NCBI GenBank assembly: GCA_023548195.1 | Contig: JAJHZJ010000028.1 | Location: 1,258,001 to 1,322,000 of the forward strand | Length of the DNA stretch: 64,000 nt | Reading direction: 5' to 3' | Origin: Bettongia penicillata ogilbyi | Lineage: Eukaryota > Chordata > Mammalia > Diprotodontia > Potoroidae | Shown: piece by piece, positions 56,424 to 64,000 of the stretch | How the letters are laid out: each line of letters opens with the position of its first letter | Position numbering within the stretch: position 1 is the first letter of the stretch | The notes under the pieces: model-generated | The model's input: the letters and a program-made list of their open reading frames with translations, nothing else | Database searches by the model: none | What the model was told of the DNA's origin: nothing | Made by a program: the position numbers and the translations under genes

Positions 56424-57284
56424 ACTAGACTAATTTTGTCCTTGGTTCATAGATCCCTTTTGCTATCTAGGAAAGCTTACAGCCTACTTCTCAGGATAAT
56501 GTTTTTTTAAATAAATGAAGTTAATTTTTAGTTCAAGACTAGGGAGAATCAAGATGTATTTTTTTATCCATGTTCCCATCCATGTTCACACTGTGGATCT
56601 CTTGAGGATTTACGGACACCAAGTTAAAAATGCCTCACTTAAAAGACTCTGATCCCATTCTTGAGTTTTAATTAACCCAGGGAACTAAGACCTGGATCAT
56701 TTATATTGCTTCCTGGTAGAGTCAGGACAAAATGTAGTACTTGAGGAATCAGGAGTTCCTCCTTTAGGTTTCTGACCAAGAAACCAGAATGACCAACATG
56801 GAAGTAGGAAATGCTGTATCCTTTCTGAGCTTCCTTTAGATGGTTATCTCTGAGTAAACATCCTTCTGAGAACAATTATATCATCTGAGTATTTAATTTC
56901 ATTCTAATCCTAATCTGTAATATGAGACCAGGCTGAGTCTGGTCCAGCCTACCACAGTGTTCTAATTTGTATTTTAAAATTAACATGTGAAAATAATACT
57001 GCTCTACTTTTTATTTCCAGAATCTAGCAATTTTAAAAGTTTTCAAAGAAAAATGGAATTCATAAAAGACACAAATTATTGTCAATTATAAATCTAGTCA
57101 AATTATATTCCCTTTAATAGCTCAAGAATCTGTGGTTTTATAAGTGTAAATACTCCATCCACAAGGGCAGATTACAAATTCATCTGGTAACAACCTTCTG
57201 GTAATGAAGCCAATTAAGATTAATTGGTCTATTATCGGACAATCAGCCTTTCCATATGTGTAGGATCTTCAAGAACTTACACTA
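56424..57284. other. unassigned intergenic sequence
   Basis: No gene or repeat that I can support. Confidence 0.4.
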
Positions 57285-57370
57285 TATTCAATGATTCAGA
57301 AGCAGAATTTGAACCCAGTTTCTCTGATATCAGAGTCAACATGCTTCCTTCTATATCCTAATGCTTCCCT
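57285..57370 (-). mobile_element. SINE fragment, minus strand
   Basis: gcagaatttgaacccagtttctctgatatcagagtcaac is a CORE-SINE head complement. Confidence 0.45.
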
Positions 57371-57379
57371 CCTGACCCA

Positions 57380-57560
57380 TTCTGTGCCCCTGTAACACAG
57401 TGAGTGTATTTATTTTGTGCATATTTCTATGTGTATAAATTGTCTCCCTCAGTAGAAGGGTAGCTCCAGAAACCAAGGATTGTTTACTTTTTTCTTTGTG
57501 TCCTTGGCATCCATCATAGTTCTTCCCACATAGTGAGTGGTTAATAAATGCTTGTTGATT
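57380..57560 (+). mobile_element. L2 LINE 3' end
   Basis: agaagggtagctccagaaacc, tgtgtccttggcatccatcatag and catagtgagtggttaataaatgcttgttgatt. Confidence 0.65.
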
Positions 57561-58677
57561 ATTACAAGAATAAGCTGGTTATATTGTAGAAATACCTCAC
57601 GATAAAGTTGATTACCAGGCCTTCCTGCCAGCACAATTCTTGAAGGGTGACTATAACAAAGGTGTTATATCTCTAGTCAGTAGAGGGTATAAGCACACTG
57701 ATTCCAATGGCTCTGGAATGGGAAAATAATAGTCTTACAAATCAGTTATAAAAATACACCAATCTAAAGAACTCTAGTTTGCCTGTATCCGCTGTATCCA
57801 CTCCCTCTCCCTGAGGGTGTCATCTACAGGCAGGCATGTGGTCCAAACCATGTTCAGTCCTGGAAGAAGCCTGGTCCCGTATGACAGGAGGGATTGAAGT
57901 TCCTTTTCTCATACACTTTAGCTGATTAAGCCTTCATGTCCCAGGAAAAAATCATTTAAAGCCTAGATTTTGGTTTATGTTGAAGGCATTCCCTCAGACC
58001 AGTTCTAATATACAAACAGGAATCTGGTATGGGACAAGTACTTATTACTGACACACAAAAGAAAAAAAATTAAAGACAGAAAGCCTTACTACACCCATTG
58101 ACAGAACAGCTTAAAGCAGGGTCCAGTAACTTAAAGCACAAGTACTATTTTAATCTGTTAGCAAGCTGATGCTTAAACCTCATCAGAATATGAAGCAGTT
58201 TGCAGGATTGCTGATTGGGCATTTTACCACTTTATCTCAGACCTGCACTTTCTCTTTCGAAGTTCATGTGTTCTGGCAAGCCAGACCAGGGCTTACGCCC
58301 ATCCTCTTGCTAGTGGACATCTTCTCTATTGTACTAGATTACAGCCGCTCCCTCTTCCCATGCTGCTCTGACAGCAAGATTATAAAACATGAAGAACTCT
58401 GGAACTCCCAAAGTTGCCTCCGTGTCTAAACAGGTATATTTGAGAGCTATGTCGAGTCACCGATTCAGGAGAGAGAACACAAAGTCATAGCAGCATCCAG
58501 GGTTCAAGGGAAAGCTCATCTTGGTGAGCCAGTCCTCCACTAGGAAACTGCCAGGAGATAAGGAGGAAAGAAAGCTGCTTGCCCCCCAGGAGAGGTAAGG
58601 GAAGAAAATAAGTTGGAAGTTGTCTCTTCTTTTTTAATCAACATAGAGCCCTGTTCTGCCCCACCCCCAGCCCCTGA
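57561..58677. other. unassigned, relatively repeat-poor sequence
   Basis: No transposable element recognised. A plus-strand frame of 86 codons (58169-58429) has no motif. Confidence 0.4.
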
Positions 58678-58718
58678 AACACACACACACACACACACAC
58701 ACACCACCACACACACAG
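58678..58718. repeat. (AC)n microsatellite
   Basis: AC run with one caccac interruption. Confidence 0.95.
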
Positions 58719-58909
58719 CTATCATCAACTGAGGAAGAGAGCACTCTAGTTATACCAAAATACCAAGCCCTTTTTGTGCTGAGTAAACAGATGGCCAAAA
58801 GTAGCCAGAGAGTTTCTCATGTACAATGGCTCTAAATGCTAAGTCATCTATGCGGTCATTTTAAAATAGGGAATATTTGTTAATGAGCTATATGATTTAT
58901 ATTACACTA

Positions 58910-58970
58910 AGAAGAGAAAGAGAGAAGAAAAGAAAAAGGAGGAAGAAAAGGAAAAGATGATGATGATAAT
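58910..58970. repeat. purine-rich GAAA/GATGAT tract
   Basis: agaaagagagaagaaaag, aaggaggaagaaaagg then gatgatgat. Confidence 0.75.
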
Positions 58971-59059
58971 GGTAATTAGGTAAAAAAAAAATATTTCAGT
59001 GTATTATAATAGCAAAATATAAGTTTCTTAAGGGTAGAATGTGTTGTTGGGTTTTATTG

Positions 59060-59185
59060 TAGAGGGTTTGGATTTTTTGGGGAGGTGGGGGAGCAACCGG
59101 GGTTAAGTGACTTGCCCAAGGTCACATAGCCAGTAAGTGTCTGAGGCCTGATTTAAACTCAGGTCCTCCTGACTCTAGGGTGTGT
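59060..59185 (-). mobile_element. CORE-SINE (Mar1-like), minus strand
   Basis: ttttttggggaggtggggg, gggttaagtgacttgcccaaggtcacatagccagtaagtgtctgaggc and tttaaactcaggtcctcctgactctaggg: well-preserved head complement. Confidence 0.78.
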
Positions 59186-59869
59186 GGGTTTGGTCCTTTG
59201 GTCCTTATATGCTAAAACCAGCAACTTCTTTGTACAAAGAAGGTATTAAATAAATGTTTATTGGATATGTTAAGTTGACATATACAGTCAAAACACATTT
59301 GACTCAATTTATTTGTCACCAAATGTTGGTTGATACACATATAAAACGCTACACAATCATGAAGGTTGTTTCTCTTTAATACTAAAGTTAGTTGTTTTTT
59401 TTTCAAAGTACTGTTTATATCTTCAAGTAAATCCCAAATAGTGAAAAGCTTTTGAAATGCTACAATTTCCTTCTGGTCTTTTGGATCACTGACAGGTTGT
59501 CTTTAATTGTCACACTCACAGCAGTTTCCTGTTAAGTACCAAAGTTCAGCAGGAATTAAGCTAGAATTACTTATAAAAAGCCTCCTAGTACTTCACATAG
59601 AGTTGACAACAAGATAAGGTAAATAGTCTCTTAAGGGGGATGTAAGAAACAAAGCTAAGGGTCAGATATAAAGTCAAAAAGTAGCTCACGGTTCACCAAC
59701 ACAAGGAAGGAAGTAAATCTACGGATTTCAGGTCAGTAAACAGACATTAGGGATGCAATCTAACTTCACAACTTGTCTTGTTAGATAAGGAATCCTGTCC
59801 CCTGAAGCTTCAGTCTATAAGGGATCAATGATTCAAGTTGGAATGGACCTCAGAGGCCAAGCAGTCAGT

Positions 59870-61380
59870 AACTAAATGAGTATTTATTAATTAAACACTT
59901 ACTGTTCTAAGCACTGGGGAGACAAACAAAGACAAAAACATGATCCCTGCCCTCGAGGAACTCATATTTTAGTGGAGCAGGCCACAGGCAAACCAATATG
60001 TGCATAAAAAATAAACAGTCTATATTGGAGGTAATATCAGAGAGAAAGTACAAGGGAGAGGATAGGGAAGGAAGGGAGACAGTCTTAGTCTTGAAGGAAG
60101 TCATCCAGAAGGCAGAGGTGAAGAGGGAGAACATGCCAAGTTTTGATTTCATGCCAATGAAATTCAGTATCATGTGATGGAGGGTATCATTCAAGGTCAA
60201 TGTTGTTGAATGTTGCAGTAAGACTGGAAAGATAGAACGGGGCCAAAAGTCAGCAGAAAATTTTTATATTTGATCCTGGAAGTAATAGGGAACCATGACA
60301 GTTGATTTAAGGAAGTAACATATTCAGACCTGTACTTTAGAAACATCACTTTGGCACTTGAGTGGAGGACAGATTTGAGGGGAGGAGACCATCCAAAAGG
60401 CTATTTCATTATTTCCGGTGTGAGGTGATGAAGATTTATATCAAAGAAAGAGCTGTAAGAGTAGAAAGAAGGAAATGTATACAAGACAAGTTGTGAAGTT
60501 AGAAATGGCAAGCCTTGAAGAAAGATTGAATATATGGGATGGATATGAATGAGCATTCCAGGAAGACATTAAGGTAGTGAACCTGGCTGCCAGAGAAGAT
60601 AGTAGTGCTCTTGACAATAATGGGGAAATCAAGAAGAGGGGAGAATTTGAGGATTTCAAGTTTAAGGCATGTAGAGTTTGAGATGTCTGTGGGACATCCA
60701 GTTTGATATGTTTAGAAAGAAGTTGATATTAGACTGATGGTCAGGAGAGAGATTCCAGCTGGACAAATGGATGTGAGAATCATTTGCATAGAGATGATAA
60801 CTGAATCCATGGGAGATGAGGAGATCTCCAAGAGTTTACACTGTAGAGGGAAAAGAGAAGAGAACCCAAGATACAAGCTCATTTGGGCATAACCTAAGGC
60901 AAGATCCAACAAAGGAAATTTGGAAGGAGTAATCAGACATATAGGAAGAGAAGCAAAGGAGAGCAGGGTCAGGAAACCCTCATGAGGAGAGAATGTGCAG
61001 AAAGGATCATTCACACTATCAAAGGCTGCAATAATAAAAAAAAAAACAGGGATTGACAAAAGGTAACTCTGATAAGGGGCAGTTTTAGTTGAAAAGTCAA
61101 GTTGGAAGACAGATTAAAGAGGATTATAAAACAGCAGGAGGAAAGTGGAAGCACCAAGTGTAGGTACTTTTAAGGAGTTTAGCCATGAAATGGAGGGGAG
61201 ATATGACAGTAGATAATGGGAGGCAGAGAGAGGTAAGGATAGGATGTTTTTGGATTGGGTAAATCTGTAGGCCACAGAGAAACAGTCAGTAAATAGGAAG
61301 GAACTGAAGATTAATGGGAAAGTAGGGATGGCAGAAGGGATGGCTTGTTGAGAAGGTGGGATGACATGGAATCAAAGGCA
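59870..61380 (+). repeat. ancient interspersed repeat, long copy 2
   Basis: About 1.5 kb. Starts tatttattaattaaacacttactgttctaagcactgggg, includes tttgatcctggaagtaatagggaacc and cagacctgtactttagaaacatcactttgg (shared with 32375-33150), then gagtttgagatgtctgtgggacatcc, atggatgtgagaatcatttgcatagagatgataactgaatccatggg and runs to about 61380. This is the longest copy of this repeat in the window. It has a few non-matching inserts and no open frame of note. Confidence 0.65.
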
Positions 61381-61384
61381 CATG

Positions 61385-61515
61385 TGAGAAGTTGAAGCAC
61401 AAGGAAAATAAGTGACCTGCCCAAAGTCACAGAGCTAATAAGAATGTGAGGTAAGATTTGAACTCAGATCTTCCTGACTCCAAGCCCAGAACTCTATCCA
61501 CTGTACTACATGGAG
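61385..61515 (-). mobile_element. CORE-SINE, minus strand
   Basis: aagtgacctgcccaaagtcacagagctaa, gatttgaactcagatcttcctgactccaagccc and ctctatccactgtactacatgg. Confidence 0.72.
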
Positions 61516-62014
61516 GAATGTAGACTTTTTTGGTGTGTGACAGCTGCCACATATGGACTTCTTTAGGTAAATATACATTTTTTAAAAATAAGAGTAATGA
61601 TTGTTATTATCAGTAGTATTCATGCAGCACTTTAAGGTCTGCAGAGTATTTTGTATGAGTTAACTCATTTGAATATATGATTGCCCTTAACAAGCAGATA
61701 CACCATACAAAACTTGGATCAAACAGCAAGGCTAGTATTCTTTTATTATTTACTTATTGCGTAATCATTTATTATTTACTTGTTACTTTACTAATTATTT
61801 ATCATTTACTTCTCTTTTAGGTTCTGTTATGTTAATGTAGAGCCCCCAGATACATGTTAGTATTCATATTTTACCTCTAACACGTACTGTTTTGCTCTTA
61901 AAATAAAAGGAGAGTAGACTTGCCCCTTTTATTTTTGAATCAGAGTTGTGATTTCATTGGTGCGAGGTATAGAGATAAGAAATTTCCCACTATAAATGTA
62001 GATTGTTACCAACT

Positions 62015-62165
62015 CTGCAGTTTATAGCCTTGGAAAGTAGCCTGGAGGGGCAGGAATTAAGTGACTTTCCCAGGGTCACATGATCAGTGTGTGTCAGAGG
62101 CAATTCTAGAGCCTAGGTCTTCCTGAGTCCGCTATCTACTCACTACACCATGCTGCTTCTCTTGG
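62015..62165 (-). mobile_element. CORE-SINE, minus strand
   Basis: attaagtgactttcccagggtcacatgatcagtgtgtgtcagagg, ctaggtcttcctgagtcc and ctactcactacaccatgctgctt. Confidence 0.72.
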
Positions 62166-62974
62166 TCCTGTTTTTAGCACTTAATAAATATTTATTTGAC
62201 TATCTGAAATGACTAGAAAATATGCACTTAGCTTCTGCATTGAGAAAATTAATGCCATACTTTGACTTTAACATTCAAACCCATTCTTCAGTAATTAAAG
62301 GTACTACAAATTAATATAAAATACATAATTACATGGTAACACCCCTATACAGAATCTCTTTGAATCATAATTAGAATTGCTTCATTCTGATAATTTTGAA
62401 TTCACCAAAGGTAACTGGGAGCTCATGATAGTGATGATGAAGAAATCAATATTAAATACATGAACTAAAGAGAATGTGGAAAGCAATTTACCAAGGTTGA
62501 CCAAATGCTTCAGAGATTCTAGTCAGCTATAAGTTTCCTAACCCTCAAAGCATTTCATCCAAAACTCAGAACTAAAAAATGTAATTTTCCTGGCCAGAGC
62601 TCTCTCCTTTGGAAATTTTGTGAGATCTTGCTGAGTTTAAAAAGTAAAAGAAACAAACAAAAAGATGTAGTTTGCCTGTCTGCATTGATCCAATAAACAA
62701 GAAAATTGCTAAATCCATAGTTTTCTTTGTATGATATTGATGGCCTCACTGTTCCCCATCTGCAAAATAGGGATAGTATTAAACTAAACCTCATCCCTGA
62801 TAATGTCATCTCCACCTTACAAAAATAAAGGAATCTAGAAAATGCTATATTCTGTCAGTATGGTTCTTCTTGACCAATATTCCATTTCCAGCAAAGACAC
62901 ACCATAGAAGAAACACCACAAGGGGGTATGTTTCCTCTCTTTGACATCGTCCTTAAAATGGAATTGGAGGATAA
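62166..62974. other. unassigned intergenic sequence
   Basis: Nothing recognisable; a short L2-like aataaatatttatttgac trace at 62180-62200. Confidence 0.4.
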
Positions 62975-63115
62975 ATGAAAAGATAGAACCATGGACCTAG
63001 AGCTGGGAGGGACCTCGGAGGGCATTTAGCCCAAGCCCCCACCTTACTTAACAGATGAGGAAACTCCTGAGGACCAGAGTGGTTAATGATTTGCCCAAGA
63101 TCCCAGGATAAAACA
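62975..63115 (-). mobile_element. MIR/THER-type SINE, minus strand
   Basis: accatggacctagagctgggagggacctcggagggcatttagcc, aacagatgaggaaactcctgagg and aatgatttgcccaagatccc. Confidence 0.68.
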
Positions 63116-63195
63116 TAAACTCCATGAGGGTAGGAACTATTCATTTTGTCTTTGAATTTTAGCACAGTGTCTTAAATTTAGTATGTGATAAAAAT
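63115..63195 (+). mobile_element. L2-like 3' end
   Basis: aaactccatgagggtaggaac and ttagcacagtgtcttaaatttagt. Confidence 0.5.
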
Positions 63196-63910
63196 GTGTT
63201 TTAATTGCTCTATCATAATCATGGTTCACTACTAGTTATAGTATAAACAACTCACCTTTGGATTACCATGATCTTTATTTGGGGCATCTACCTCCCTACA
63301 TGGCACCCAATACTATAGGTCATTACCTTCAAATGGACAGCTGTTATTTTTCTCCACCCCAGGAAAAATGTGCCCAACGTTTGCAAAACATCTGAAACTT
63401 CTATAAGGAAGGACACAATGCAAAGAGAACTGTTATTAACAGCTGCCAACCCTGGAGATGTATTTGATAGTAAAGTCTTTCTTTCCACTTCATGCATGTG
63501 TGAGTGTGACAAGAGCAAGAAAGCAGACTTCTTTTTTTCCTGTGGGCGGAAACCATATGCTTCTGAGTAACATCAGAGACACAAATCAATTCTTTTGTAT
63601 CACCCTACTCTGTGCAGCTCTATTCCTTAGCAGCCTTGTTTCCAAGAAGAGTTCCTAGGCATGAGCTAACCACAGATCCTTTATCCAGCTTTTTATCTGA
63701 AACTACTAGTGGTTGTTGAGGCGTGTCTCAGCCCAGTTTGACAGATCTATAGGGTGGTTATTTAAATAGGCTCTTGTTAGAGACTTGTCTAGAATGTGGA
63801 TAAAGCATACGTCAGTACCCTTCTCTCACTGTTTCTTTCTGACCCTCTGTCTCTCTGTGACTTTCTCTGTGTTTCTGTTTTTCTGCATGACTCTGTCTCT
63901 CTCTCTGTTA

Positions 63911-63911
<1 letters not shown>
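63196..63911. other. unassigned sequence
   Basis: Open frames overlap on both strands around 63288-63658 (up to 76 codons) without any motif, so I call none of them. Confidence 0.4.

Positions 63912-63957
<46 letters not shown>
63912..63957. repeat. (TG)n microsatellite
   Basis: Pure TG run of about 44 bases preceded by a tctctg-rich stretch (63840-63905). Confidence 0.95.
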
Positions 63958-63961
<4 letters not shown>

Positions 63962-64000
63962 TTTTACTCTCTTTCTTATGAAGAGAAGTATTTTAAAACT

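Overview
The window looks like a piece of marsupial nuclear genome with no host protein-coding gene that I can support. The evidence is the repeat content. L1 copies carry ORF1 and ORF2 remnants of therian L1 type. There are ORF1-only half-L1 (HAL1) elements, RTE-clade LINEs with readable endonuclease and reverse-transcriptase remnants, many CORE-SINEs with the MIR/Mar1-type body, L2 and CR1/L3 fossils, mariner and hAT MITEs, and a retrocopied 7SL RNA. This mix fits a marsupial better than a placental or a monotreme; I cannot name the species. Base composition is AT-rich throughout, with local GC-rich islands only in the L1/HAL1 5' UTR and one LTR.

Layout. 0.37-9.6 kb is a nested LINE cluster. 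An old plus-strand L1 (two kinds of 5' UTR block, dead ORF1, inter-ORF spacer, start of the ORF2 endonuclease) is split by a complete 2.9-kb HAL1 in the opposite orientation. That HAL1 has an uninterrupted 366-codon ORF1 and a 17-bp target-site duplication. A second, degraded plus-strand HAL1 follows, itself split by a solo LTR with TG..CA ends and a 6-bp target duplication; then comes an L1 3' end and a minus-strand LTR-like block to about 10.3 kb. 10.4-16.6 kb holds L2 and CORE-SINE fossils. 16.6-19.2 kb is an RTE on the minus strand interrupted by a 5'-truncated L1. 19.2-21.8 kb has L2 and SINE fossils. 21.8-26.9 kb is a minus-strand L1 complex with repeated 5' UTR and ORF1-start blocks. 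26.9-31.4 kb is the most repeat-poor stretch. 31.4-45.8 kb carries SINEs, L2, a CR1-type endonuclease fossil, a 7SL pseudogene and two more L1 3' ends. 45.9-47.7 kb is a second RTE. 49-52 kb holds an old repeat, a half hAT MITE and a mariner MITE split by an L1-derived mini-element. 52-64 kb is mostly unassigned sequence with SINEs, one intact palindromic hAT MITE, a long copy of an ancient repeat and microsatellites.

How the parts relate: the complete HAL1 encodes only the RNA-binding chaperone ORF1p, and nothing in the window encodes a working endonuclease or reverse transcriptase, so any mobility would depend on L1 ORF2p supplied from elsewhere. The same L1 machinery is the likely source of the 7SL retrocopy and the 610-bp mini-L1. 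Nesting gives relative ages: old L1 and RTE first; then HAL1, the 5'-truncated L1 and the LTR insertions. Family names (Mar1, L3 and so on) are by recognition only, and repeat boundaries without target duplications are approximate.
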